Shown: positions 20,212 through 28,859 of the stretch, piece by piece
Position numbering within the stretch: the stretch's first letter is position 1
Layout of the letters: every line of letters begins with the position of its first letter
Assembly: GCF_003006155.1 (NCBI RefSeq)
Contig: NZ_CP023559.1
Span: forward strand, 310,001-374,000
Origin: Salinicola tamaricis
GTDB taxonomy: Bacteria > Pseudomonadota > Gammaproteobacteria > Pseudomonadales > Halomonadaceae
Reading direction: 5' to 3'
Length of the DNA stretch: 64,000 bases
Made by a program: the position numbers and the translations under genes
The notes under the pieces: generated by a model
What the model was told of the DNA's origin: nothing
What the model saw: the letters and a program-made list of their open reading frames with translations, nothing else
Database searches by the model: none

Positions 20212-21129
20212 TCACTCCACCTGCCAGCGCGCGATCATGGCTTCGCGACGCCGGATCGAGGCCACCGCGTCGGCGCCCATCTCATGCGCCATGCACGCCA
20301 GCAGCGTCTCGAGGGTGACGAACAGACTGCCCATGGGGTTGAAGAAGAACGGCCCCTGGGCCTGGGCCACCAGCGTCAGCCAGGCCATCTCGGCCAGGCG
20401 TGACGCAGGGTGGTTGGTCAGCGCCAGCAGCCGCGCGCCCTGCTCCTGCGCCTGCTGGCAGCAATCCACGCTGACCCGGGTCTCGGGACGGTAGGCGATA
20501 CCCACCACAAGATCCCCCTCGCCGAGTTCCCGCGCCAGTTCCAGATTGGTGCCACCGAGGGAGTCGACCAGACGTACGTCGCTGCGCAGATAGCCAAGGT
20601 AATAGGCGAGATAGTGGGCCCCGGCGAAGCAGGCACGCTGCCCGACCACATGGATGCGCCGCGCCTCGATCAGTGCCTGCACCGCCCGCGCCAGATTCTT
20701 CTCGCTCAAGTGCTCCCGCGTCCGCGCCAGGTTGATCGACTCTTCGTCCCACAGCTGCTGCTGTTGCGGGCCCCGGGCCTCGCTCGCGGCGCTGTGGCTG
20801 AGATCGAGCAGGCGCTCGGCGCGGGTGGAGTAAAAGGCCCCGCTGGCGGCATCGGCGCGGAACAGTGCCTGCAGCGCCTTGAAGCCGCCGAGCTCCAGGG
20901 CATGCGCCAGACGAGTCAGGCTGGAGGCGTTGACCCCGTTGCGCTCGGCCAGTGCCGAGATGCTCAAGCTGGCGGCCGGCTCGGGGGCGCCCAGCAGTTG
21001 CTCCAGCAGCTTGAGCGCGCCCGGTGTGAGCTTGGGGGCCTGAGCCTCGCAGCGGCGTGCGGCGATCGCCAGTGCCTGCAGGGCAGCGATGGAGCTGGGT
21101 GGCATCTCGAAAGCGGTGGTGGCGGTCAT
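20212..21129 (-). CDS. MurR/RpiR-family transcriptional regulator
   Basis: 305 residues. The N-terminal helix-turn-helix of the RpiR type (about residues 40-100, ALAERNGVNASSLTRLAHALE) is followed by a SIS domain (about 150-280) that includes VVGQRACFAGAHYLAYYL and GDLVVGIAYRPET. RpiR proteins bind phosphosugars or related ligands through SIS. The pairing with an aminotransferase suggests control of an amino acid or amino sugar step, which is inference. GGGAGGA precedes the ATG. A palindrome upstream (21178-21193) is a candidate operator. Confidence 0.88.
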   Translation of the reverse strand: MTATTAFEMPPSSIAALQALAIAARRCEAQAPKLTPGALKLLEQLLGAPEPAASLSISALAERNGVNASSLTRLAHALELGGFKALQALFRADAASGAFYSTRAERLLDLSHSAASEARGPQQQQLWDEESINLARTREHLSEKNLARAVQALIEARRIHVVGQRACFAGAHYLAYYLGYLRSDVRLVDSLGGTNLELARELGEGDLVVGIAYRPETRVSVDCCQQAQEQGARLLALTNHPASRLAEMAWLTLVAQAQGPFFFNPMGSLFVTLETLLACMAHEMGADAVASIRRREAMIARWQVE

Positions 21130-21177
21130 GACCGTCCTCCCTGTGATGAAGTGACGCTAACCCCTTATTTCCTTTTC

Positions 21178-21193
21178 TGCAAATTTATTTGCA
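21178..21193. promoter_or_regulatory. Candidate RpiR operator palindrome
   Basis: TGCAAAT-TT-ATTTGCA, perfect 7-bp arms, lies 49-64 bases before the RpiR start in an AT-rich island. The position fits autoregulation; binding is inferred. Confidence 0.45.
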
Positions 21194-21414
21194 AACCTGC
21201 AGCGATGAGGCGCTCTCCCCGCCGCGATGTAGACACGCTAGGCTGTATCCAGACACGTCATCGTCAGATAGTTGTCACGCGCCTGGACGCTACCTACACA
21301 CTCATGGTCCAGGTTGATGATTCGCGCCACCCCACCTTGGGCCTGTCGAGATTTCTCAGGCGAGCCACGATGAGAGATCTCGACGCGCCCGACCCAACCC
21401 AGGGAGAGACAGCC

Positions 21415-21867
21415 ATGAAAGCCTGGTGGATCGCCACCCTCGCGCTGGGTGCTGCCATGTTCATTGGCGGCGCCCAGGCACAGACCACACAAGGCGCCGA
21501 CCCGGCCAACCCGTTGATCACCGATCGCTGGCAGTTCCGGCCGCTGATCGTGGTCACGCCCGACGCCCAGGCGCCCGCCTACCGCAACCTGCGCCGCCAG
21601 CTGGCGGCGAGTCAGGCGCAGTTCGACGAACGCGAGATGCTGCTCTACACGGTGGAGGGTGACCAGGGGACGCGCCACGGTGTGGCAATGACACCCTACG
21701 AGACCCGCGCACTGATCGAGGCGCTCGGGGTCGACCCGAGCCAGGGCGTGACCACCATTCTGGTGGGGAAGGATGGCGGCAAAAAAGTGGAGCTTAAGGG
21801 CGAGGTCGATCTACAGCAGATCTACGACACCATCGATCGCATGCCGATGCGGCGCGCGGAGGGTTGA
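21415..21867 (+). CDS. DUF4174 secreted protein
   Basis: 150 residues. The start at 21415 is supported by AGGGAGAG and by a signal peptide (MKAWWIATLALGAAMFIGGA, cut near AQA-QT). The remainder, with ITDRWQFRPLIVVTPDAQAP and TTILVGKDGGKKVELKG, fits DUF4174, a thioredoxin-like periplasmic family of unknown function. The reading frame is open for a kilobase upstream, but that part is antisense to the RpiR gene and is not coding. Confidence 0.82.
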   Translation: MKAWWIATLALGAAMFIGGAQAQTTQGADPANPLITDRWQFRPLIVVTPDAQAPAYRNLRRQLAASQAQFDEREMLLYTVEGDQGTRHGVAMTPYETRALIEALGVDPSQGVTTILVGKDGGKKVELKGEVDLQQIYDTIDRMPMRRAEG

Positions 21868-21933
21868 TCGCTGTCTGCGGCACCCCGACCACCACCGGAG
21901 TGCCGCTCTCTCGACATCACTGCCCGCTCGGGA

Positions 21934-22941
21934 TCACTGCCAGCGGGCGAGCTGGGCCAGATAGTCGCGTCTCGCCCGCTGCGGCGTGACCGCCGCGAAG
22001 CGCACGCTATCCCCCGGCTGGCACTGCGCCAACCGCGCGCAGGCGAGTGGCGACAGCGCGCCCAGCCGGGGGTAGCCGCCCACCGTCTGGCGGTCGTTGA
22101 GCAGCACGATCGGCTGCCCGTCGGGCGGCACCTGGACCGCACCGAGAGGAATACCCTCCGAGATCATTCCCCCCAGCCGGCAGCGCAGCACCGGCCCGGT
22201 GAGTCTCACCCCCATGCGGTCGGCGCGACTGTCGACCTGCCATGTGCGATTGAAGGCCTCGAACAGGCTGGCACCGTCGAAATGCGCGATCTGGGCACCG
22301 GTGACCAGCGCCAGCGGCAGATCGGCGGCGGTCGGATCCGGTGGCGTGTCGAGCCGGCGCGGCTGGCACTCGGCGTGGCGGGCGATGAGTCGATCCCCCT
22401 TGGCCAGCGCTCGGCCCTGGCCGTCGAGACCGCCCAGCTGTTCGCGCATCACGCTGGCGAGGCTGCCCATCACCGGTGCGGCGGCGATGCCGCCGGGCAG
22501 CGCCAGATACGCCCGCAAGCCGTGGACGGGCCGTTCGAACACCAGCCGCTGGCCAGGCTCGATGACGAAAGCGGTGTAGGGCGCGATCGGCGTGTCGTCG
22601 TGCCGCGCGCCCAGGTCCGCCCCCGCCAGCGCCAGCGTCAACCGCGACTCTGCCTCCAGCGTCAGCCCGCCAACCGCGATCTCCAGACCCGCTGCGGTGG
22701 GCGCATTGCCGAGCAGCCAGTTGGCCCAGCCCAGCGATACCCAGTCGAGCGCACCGCCCTGGGTCACCCCCAGATGGCGCACGCCGAAGCGCCCGTGATC
22801 CTGCACCAGCGCCTGGGGCCCGGCTTCCGCCACCACCAGCGCACCGCCCTTCGCTTCCCGCACCATGTGCGCCCCTGTCTGCTGTCCGGCCGTCGGCGGT
22901 GCACTTGTCTGCCGACCTGGCGCATTGTGTGACCCGGCCAT
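21934..22941 (-). CDS. pxpC: 5-oxoprolinase subunit PxpC (biotin-dependent carboxyltransferase-like)
   Basis: 335 residues. PxpC with PxpB and PxpA forms the bacterial ATP-dependent 5-oxoprolinase (pyroglutamate to glutamate). The family core begins at about residue 30 (VVAEAGPQALVQDHGRFGVRHLGVTQGG) and includes GGMISEGIPLGAVQVPPDGQP. The N-terminal 25 residues are extra and low in conservation; an internal ATG giving MVREAKGGALV is possible. The start overlaps the pxpB stop (TGATG). Confidence 0.9.
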   Translation of the reverse strand: MAGSHNAPGRQTSAPPTAGQQTGAHMVREAKGGALVVAEAGPQALVQDHGRFGVRHLGVTQGGALDWVSLGWANWLLGNAPTAAGLEIAVGGLTLEAESRLTLALAGADLGARHDDTPIAPYTAFVIEPGQRLVFERPVHGLRAYLALPGGIAAAPVMGSLASVMREQLGGLDGQGRALAKGDRLIARHAECQPRRLDTPPDPTAADLPLALVTGAQIAHFDGASLFEAFNRTWQVDSRADRMGVRLTGPVLRCRLGGMISEGIPLGAVQVPPDGQPIVLLNDRQTVGGYPRLGALSPLACARLAQCQPGDSVRFAAVTPQRARRDYLAQLARWQ

Positions 22942-23653
22942 CAGCGCTCCTCCATCGGCGTGACGTCACCGCCCTGATCAATGAAGGTGGCGCGATCGAT
23001 CGCTTCGAACCGCACCCGGTCGCCGGGTTGGAACAGGCTGATCTCCTCTCGCTCGCGGTCGAACAGCTTGACCGCGGTACGCCCCAGGATGTTCCACCCC
23101 CCCGGCGAGCGCATCGGATAGATTGCGGTCTGACGCTCGGCGATGCCGACACTGCCCGCCGGCACGCGCTGGCGCGGTGTCTCGAGCCGCGGCGTGGCCA
23201 GCGACTCCTCGACCAGCCCCATGAAGGCGTAGCCCGGCGCGAAGCCCAGGGCGAAAGCGCAGTAGTCCCGCGCGCAGTGGCGGCGAATCACCTCCTCGGG
23301 GAGATATCGAGACGCGCGGCGATGGTCTCGAGCTCCGGGCCGACGCTGGGGTCGTACCACACCGGAATCACGTGCTCGCGTGCTGTGCTCGCCGCCGCCG
23401 GGGCGAGACCATCGAGGGCCGACAGCGCCAGCTCGCGCGCCTCGGCGTGGGTCAGCCGGGTGACGTCGTAGTGGATCAGCAGCGTGGTATAGGAGGGCAC
23501 CAGATCGATCAGCGCGGCGCCGAAACGCTCGCGCAGGGCGCTGTCAGCGGCCAGGGTCCAGGGCATTTTGGCTTCGTCGATACGCGAGAACAGACGCACC
23601 ATCAGCGCATCCATGGCGACGGTCTCGAGCCGCGGCGTGGGTGCCTGGCTCAT
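22941..23653 (-). CDS. pxpB: 5-oxoprolinase subunit PxpB (KipI-like), one frame break
   Basis: About 237 residues when joined. The start, ATG at 23653 giving [10 protein letters not shown], overlaps the pxpA stop (ATGA). The first frame runs to about 23300 ([12 protein letters not shown]), after which the family continues in another frame with [27 protein letters not shown] (about 23210-23300) and [11 protein letters not shown]. The joined protein matches the KipI/PxpB length, so one indel is likely. It forms a complex with PxpC. Confidence 0.87.
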
Positions 23654-24402
23654 GCGTCCTCCAGCGCCTGGAACGCCTCTCGGATCGCCTTGACCGCGGC
23701 CACCGACTCGGCGTTGTCGCCATGCACGCAGAGGGTATCCGCGGCCAACGTCAAGGCGCTGCCATCGCTGGCGGTGAGCGCCTCGCCCCGAGCCAGGGTC
23801 ACCGCCTGGGCGACGATCGTCTCGCGCGCATGGTGGACCGCACCGGGCTGGCGCCGCGAGACCAGATGGCCATCGGCGTCGTAGGCGCGGTCGGCGAAGG
23901 TCTCGAACCACAGCGTCACGCCCATCTCTTCCGCCAGCGCCCGTGCCGGGGCGGGGTCGGCGGTGGACATCACCAGCAGCGGCAGCTCACGGTCGTAGCG
24001 AACGATGGCGCGCATCGCCGCGCGCAGCAGCTCAGGGTCGCGGGCCATGTCGTTATAGAGCGCGCCGTGCGGCTTGACGTAGCTGACCCGCCCACCCTCG
24101 GCCCGGCACAGCCCTTCCAGGGCGCCGATCTGATAGAGCATCAGGTTCTCCACCTCCGCCGCCGAGCAGGCCAGCGAGCGGCGGCCGAAACCGACCAGAT
24201 CGGGATAGCCAGGATGCGCGCCGATGCGCACGTCATGCGCGATCGCCAGCGCCACCGTGCGGCGCATGACGTCAGGATCGGAGGCGTGGAAGCCGCAGGC
24301 GATATTGGCACAGTCGACGTAGGGCATCGCCTGTTCGTCGAGCCCCAGGGGCCAGTTGCCGAAGCTCTCGCCCATGTCGCAGTTGAGCAGGGGGACGCGC
24401 AT
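23650..24402 (-). CDS. pxpA: 5-oxoprolinase subunit PxpA (LamB/YcsF family)
   Basis: 250 residues, the usual length. It shows the family's start [13 protein letters not shown], then [19 protein letters not shown] and [12 protein letters not shown], which include the conserved metal- or substrate-site residues D, H, H and K of the family. It is the first gene of pxpABC, all with overlapping start and stop codons. Upstream lies a tandem repeat region and then the divergent LysR gene. AGAGGTG precedes the ATG. The frame is intact. Confidence 0.92.
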   Translation of the reverse strand: MRVPLLNCDMGESFGNWPLGLDEQAMPYVDCANIACGFHASDPDVMRRTVALAIAHDVRIGAHPGYPDLVGFGRRSLACSAAEVENLMLYQIGALEGLCRAEGGRVSYVKPHGALYNDMARDPELLRAAMRAIVRYDRELPLLVMSTADPAPARALAEEMGVTLWFETFADRAYDADGHLVSRRQPGAVHHARETIVAQAVTLARGEALTASDGSALTLAADTLCVHGDNAESVAAVKAIREAFQALEDA

Positions 24403-24707
24403 CGAATCACCTCTTGGCTGTCGTCATGACTCGCTGTCGTGACTTGTTGTTATGGCTTGTCGTTATGGCTTGTCGTTATGGCTAGCGGTGATGACTTTGC
24501 GTTATCACGCTGGGTCGTGCTGCCTGATGGCACTGTAAGAAAGCGCTGACGTCAGGGTCCAATCGTTTTTCGCGATGCGCAGTATCGGCGCAACCTTTCA
24601 TGCCCGGGGCCTATCGGGTGGTTGGCGCGCCGAGGCCCCTCTCGGTTGACGCCTGCGCCCCGCCGCCCAAGAATCGATCACCTTTTCCGTCTGCTCGAGG
24701 GCCCTGC
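24403..24707. repeat. Divergent pxpA/lysR promoter region with 13-bp tandem repeat
   Basis: 305 bases without a gene. Three near-identical 13-base units, TTGTTGTTATGGC, TTGTCGTTATGGC and TTGTCGTTATGGC, occupy 24444-24482; weaker copies extend the array to about 24416-24495 (GCTGTCGTCATGA, CGCTGTCGTGA, TAGCGGTGATGA). The region must hold both promoters and probably the LysR site; no clear single palindrome stands out. Confidence 0.65.
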
Positions 24708-25670
24708 ATGTTCGACTTCAAGGAGCTGGAAGCCTTCGTCTGGGTGGTCAGACTGGGCTCCTTTCGCAAGGTCGCCACGCGCCTGCACCTGACCCAACCC
24801 TCCATCTCCGACCGCATCACGCGGCTGGAGGCGACGGTGGGCGAGTCGCTGCTCGACCGTTCGGCGCGGCCGGTGCAGCCGACCCTGCGCGGGCGCGAGT
24901 TCTACGCCCATGCCGAGCGCCTGCTGGAGAGCCGCGAGGAGGCGTTGCGCCTGTTCCAGAATCAGGAGGATTTCTCCGGCACGCTGCGCCTGGGGGTGAT
25001 CGAGACCATCGCTCACAGCTGGTTCAACACTTTTCTGAACCGCCTGGCGGAGCGCCACCCGCAGTTGACCATCGAGCTGACCGTGGACATCTCGCCGTAC
25101 CTGCAGCAGCGCCTGGCCGACAACGATCTCGACATGATCTTCGCCATGGGTGGCGTGGCGCCCAACCTGGCGGTGGAGCAGCTACCGCTGGCGACCTACG
25201 AGATGGGCCTGTTCGTGGCGCCGCAGCACCGCGCCGCGCTGGAGGGCGGCGGCAACGCGGCGCTGTCGCGCTTCCCCTTCGTCTCGTTCAGCAAGCTCGC
25301 CCGCCCCTATGGCGAGCTGGTGACCTATCTCGCCGAACAGGGCCTGGAGGATCCCAAGATCCACTGCTCGACCACGCTGATGACGATCGTGCGCATGAGC
25401 GTCGACGGTGTCGGCATCGGCTCGCTGCCGGTGGCCACCGTGGCCGATGCCTGCGCGCGTGGCGAGCTGCTGCGGCTGGACCTGCCGAGCCCACTGCCGG
25501 CGATGGTCTACGACGCCATCTGGCGCACCAGCAACTACCCCAGCTTCTGCCGCCGGGTATCGCAACTGGCCCAGGCCTGCGCCACCGACTACTTCCGGAC
25601 GGACGCCGAGCAGCCCAGGACGCCGCTGCCGAGAGTGAAAGTCTGGACCGATACTGCGGATAAGAATTAA
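24708..25670 (+). CDS. LysR-family transcriptional regulator of the pxp/TRAP cluster
   Basis: 320 residues from the ATG giving MFDFKELEAF, the typical LysR N-terminus (the frame is open further upstream but unsupported). The helix-turn-helix is at about residues 15-60 (GSFRKVATRLHLTQPSISDRI) and the effector domain from about 90. It sits between pxpABC (divergent) and the TRAP genes (same strand, 75 bases downstream), so it probably regulates both, with 5-oxoproline or a related acid as possible effector. The frame is intact. Confidence 0.87.
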   Translation: MFDFKELEAFVWVVRLGSFRKVATRLHLTQPSISDRITRLEATVGESLLDRSARPVQPTLRGREFYAHAERLLESREEALRLFQNQEDFSGTLRLGVIETIAHSWFNTFLNRLAERHPQLTIELTVDISPYLQQRLADNDLDMIFAMGGVAPNLAVEQLPLATYEMGLFVAPQHRAALEGGGNAALSRFPFVSFSKLARPYGELVTYLAEQGLEDPKIHCSTTLMTIVRMSVDGVGIGSLPVATVADACARGELLRLDLPSPLPAMVYDAIWRTSNYPSFCRRVSQLAQACATDYFRTDAEQPRTPLPRVKVWTDTADKN

Positions 25671-25745
25671 CGATTTGACGCCATCGGCGGCCTGCTTGAA
25701 GAATGATTCGGATGTCGTTCATTCAATAATAATCAGGACTGCCCC

Positions 25746-26740
25746 ATGCCCAATCGCCTCTTTTCCCTCTGCATGCTGGCCACCGCCGGCGCCCTGAGCC
25801 TGTCGACGCCGGCCTTCGCCGAGCAGTGGAACCTCGCCACGCCGTACGGCGATGCCAGCTTCCATACCCAGAACACCAAGGCGTTCGCCGAGGATGTCGC
25901 CGCGGCCACCGATGGCAAACTGACCATCAATGTCCACAGTGGCGGCTCGCTGATCAGTCATGCCGAGATCAAGCCGTCGGTGCGCCGCGGTACGGTGCAG
26001 GCAGGTGAGGTGTTCCTCTCCATTCTCTCCAACGAGTCGCCGATCTACGAGGTCGATACCCTGCCCGGCCTGGCCACCAGCTATCAGGACGCCTTCGACC
26101 TGTGGCAGGCATCCAAGCCGATCATCACCGAGCTGTTCGCCAAGGAGGGGCTGATGCCGCTCTACGCGGTGCCGTGGCCGGCCCAGGGGATCTATACCGA
26201 TTTCACCCTGACCGACGCCTCGCAGTTCCAGGGCCTGCGCGTGCGTGCGCCCAACATCAACACCCAGCGCTTCGTCGAGAACCTGGGCGGCATCCCCACC
26301 CAGACCGAAGAGGCGGACATCCCCACCGCCTTCAGCACCGGCCGCGTCGACGCCATGATCACCTCGGTCTCTACCGGCAACTCGATGTCGGCGTGGGACT
26401 ACGTCTCGAACTACAACGACGCCAAGCTGTGGCTGCCCAAGAACATCGTGTTCGTCAACAAGCGCGCCTTCGATCGCCTCGACGCGGACACCCGCCAGGC
26501 CGTGCTCGACGCCGCCGCCAAGGCGAGCAGCGCGGCTGGATGATGAGCAAGGCGGATGCCGCCAAGAGCGCCAAGGCGCTGGAGTCCCACGGCATCACCA
26601 TCAGCCAGCCCAGTGACAAGCTCCAGCAGGAGCTCAGGCCGCCGGTCAGCAGCTGTTCGAGGATTGGCCCAGGCCCGGCCGATCAGGCCAAGGAGCTGGT
26701 GACACGCTACCGCGAGCGCCAGGCCCAGCAGTCCCAGTAA
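25746..26740 (+). CDS. dctP: TRAP transporter solute-binding protein DctP (frame-broken near the end)
   Basis: About 331 residues when joined. The signal peptide ends TPAFA-EQW. The core has SHAEIKPSVRRGTVQAGEVF and, near residues 150-175, FQGLRVRAPNINTQRFVENLGG, the TRAP ligand-contact region with its arginine. Frame breaks near 26535 and 26640 interrupt the C-terminal helix; family sequence resumes with RGWMMSKADAAKSAKALE and ends KELVTRYRERQAQQSQ. The place beside pxpABC suggests pyroglutamate as ligand: a DctP subfamily in Bordetella pertussis is known to bind pyroglutamate. That specificity is inference here. Confidence 0.85.
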
Positions 26741-26830
26741 GCCGCCCACAGGGCGCCCGCGCGGCGGTCCTTGCCGGACCCATCCATCGTTGGGCCCTCG
26801 TTCCCTACCGCCACTCCGTGAGCTAGCGCG

Positions 26831-27406
26831 ATGACGTTCCGACTCGATCCGCTCTACCGCCTCGGCGCCTGGGGCGCCGCCGCCTGCATGATCTCGATCT
26901 GTGCCCTGGTCACCATTCAGGTGCTGCTGCGCTGCCTGGATGCCCTGCTCAACGCCGTCGGTGCCAACCGCCTGGGCCTGGAGATCAGCGGCGTCTCCGA
27001 GATCGCCGCCTATCTGCTGGTCGGCGCGACCTTTCTGAGCCTGGCCTACACCTTCACCCACCACGCGCACATTCGCGTCACCCTGCTGATCGGACGCCTG
27101 CCGCCGCGCTGCGGGTGTGGTTCGAGGCGGCCTGCCTGGCCATCTCACTGGCACTGAGCGGCCTGCTGGTATGGCAACTGATCGGCCTGGTCCAGGAGAG
27201 TCTCAATACGGCGATGTCTCCTCTGGGCTGATGGCGATCCCGCTGTGGATTCCGCAGAGCGTGCTGGTGAGCGGCATCGTGCTGCTGGTCTGGCGCTGGC
27301 CGAAGCGCTGCTGGCGACACTGCGCCAGGCCATCACCGCCCCCTCTGCCTACGTGGCGCCGGCGACGACGCCCACGGCGGGGAGTGACACACGATGCCAT
27401 TGCTGA
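26831..27406 (+). CDS. dctQ: TRAP transporter small permease DctQ (frame-broken)
   Basis: About 191 residues when joined, with four hydrophobic segments as in DctQ. The first frame gives MTFRLDPLYRLGAWGAAACM to LLIGRLP; breaks near 27100, 27205 and 27295 are needed to read on through VWFEAACLAISLALSGLLVW, YGDVSSGLMAIPLWIPQSVL and EALLATLRQAI to the stop at 27404. The motif MAIPLWIPQ is typical of the last membrane segment of DctQ. No segment is missing, so indel error is the likely cause. Confidence 0.78.
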
Positions 27407-27446
27407 CTCCCGATACCGCTTCGTTCGCTGACTTCGAGGGCCTCGC

Positions 27447-28745
27447 ATGCTGACGCTCAGTCTTGCCGCTGTTCACCCTGGCGCTGCTGCTCGGCGGCGG
27501 CGTCTGGATCGCCTTCGCCCTGCTCGGTACCGGCTGGCTGGCGCTGACCGGCTTCTCCAGCTTCGAGGTCGGGCCGATTCTCGCCTCGGACTTCTGGGGC
27601 GCCAGCTACGGCTGGGACCTGACCGCGCTGCCGATGTTCGTGTGGATGGGCGAGATCCTGTTTCGCTCGGGACTCGCCGACAACATGTTCCGCGCGCTGT
27701 CGCCCTGGCTCAATCTGCTACCGGGCCGGCTCTTGCATGCCAATATCATCGGCAGCGGCCTTTCGCCGCGTGTGGGGCGGTCCCCGCCGCGACCTGCGCC
27801 ACGGTCGGCAAGATGACCCTGCCGGAGCTCGAGCGCCGCGGCTACAGCGACACGCTGGCGGTGGGCACGCTCGCCAGCGCCTCGACGCTGGGCCTGCTGA
27901 TCCCGCCCTCGATCATGATGATCGTCTACGGCGTGGTCACCGAGCAGTCGATCTCGCGGCTGTTCATGGCCGGCATCGGCCCCGGGGTACTGCTGCTGGC
28001 GCTGTTCATGCTCTATCTGGTGGTGTGGTCGCTCAGTTGCCGGGCGCCGCGGCGGCGCAGGCCACGCCGAGCCATCGATGCCGTGGGCGAAAAGCTGCGC
28101 AACAGCTGGCGCCTGCTGCCGCTGCTGGCATTGATCGGCGGCATTCTCGGCAGCATCTACGGCGGTGTCGCCTCGCCCACCGAGGCTGCGGCGGTGGGCG
28201 TGGTGCTGTCGATGCTGATCGCACGGCTCAACGGCCATTTCGACCGGCGGATCTTCCTCGACTCGATGTTCGCCGGGCTGCGCACCTCGTGCATGATCGC
28301 TTTCATCATCGCCGGCGCCTCCTTCCTCTCCTCGGCGATGAGCTTCACCCAGTTGCCCACGCAGCTGGCCACCGCCATCGCCGACATGGGGCTCTCGCCC
28401 AACCTGCTGCTGGTGGTGCTGACGCTGTTCCTGCTGGTGCTGGGCTGCTTCCTCGACGGTATCTCGCTGATCCTGCTGGTGACCGCGATCATCATGCCGC
28501 TGATCAATGCCGCCGGGATCGACCCGATCTGGTTCGGCATCTATCTGGTGATCGTGGTGGAGATTTCGCAGATCACGCCGCCGGTGGGCTTCAACCTGTT
28601 CGTGATCCAGGGGCTGACCGGCAAGAACATCTTCACCATCGCCAAGGCGACGCTGCCGTTCTTCCTGCTGATGCTGCTGGCGATTCTGCTGCTGCGGCTG
28701 TTCCCGGAGATCGTGCTCTATCTACCCCAGGCGATGAATCGCTGA
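27447..28745 (+). CDS. dctM: TRAP transporter large permease DctM (two compensating frame breaks)
   Basis: 432 codons, the expected DctM length. The frame is formally open from 27447 to 28745, but residues about 6-108 read as non-family, charge-rich sequence. The family sequence for that stretch (LPLFTLALLLGGGVWIAFALLG, ALPMFVWMGEILFRSGLADNMF) lies in the next frame between about 27460 and 27775. Two opposite one-base errors explain this. After 27775 the normal frame carries TVGKMTLPELERRGY, LLIPPSIMMIVYG and ITPPVGFNLFVIQG, all DctM hallmarks. About 11 membrane segments are expected. GAGGG precedes the ATG. Confidence 0.85.
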   Translation: MLTLSLAAVHPGAAARRRRLDRLRPARYRLAGADRLLQLRGRADSRLGLLGRQLRLGPDRAADVRVDGRDPVSLGTRRQHVPRAVALAQSATGPALACQYHRQRPFAACGAVPAATCATVGKMTLPELERRGYSDTLAVGTLASASTLGLLIPPSIMMIVYGVVTEQSISRLFMAGIGPGVLLLALFMLYLVVWSLSCRAPRRRRPRRAIDAVGEKLRNSWRLLPLLALIGGILGSIYGGVASPTEAAAVGVVLSMLIARLNGHFDRRIFLDSMFAGLRTSCMIAFIIAGASFLSSAMSFTQLPTQLATAIADMGLSPNLLLVVLTLFLLVLGCFLDGISLILLVTAIIMPLINAAGIDPIWFGIYLVIVVEISQITPPVGFNLFVIQGLTGKNIFTIAKATLPFFLLMLLAILLLRLFPEIVLYLPQAMNR

Positions 28746-28781
28746 GCGCCTCGACTGGCTCAGAAAGCCACTTATTAGCAA

Positions 28782-28826
28782 AAAGCAAAACGCCCCCTGC
28801 AGCCTGGCCGCAGGGGGCGCTTTTAT
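28782..28826. terminator. Bidirectional terminator between dctM and the sugar dehydrogenase gene
   Basis: A perfect 10-bp stem (CGCCCCCTGC 28791-28800, GCAGGGGGCG 28810-28819) is flanked by an A-rich left side (28780-28790) and CTTTT on the right, fitting both convergent genes. Confidence 0.88.
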
Positions 28827-28859
28827 CTTGCGTCCGGCGACAGGCTGTCGCCGAGCGGA

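Noticed and set aside
20410..21414. Long + strand extension of the DUF4174 frame
   Set aside because: It runs antisense to the RpiR gene; the signal peptide and AGGGAGAG support the start at 21415.
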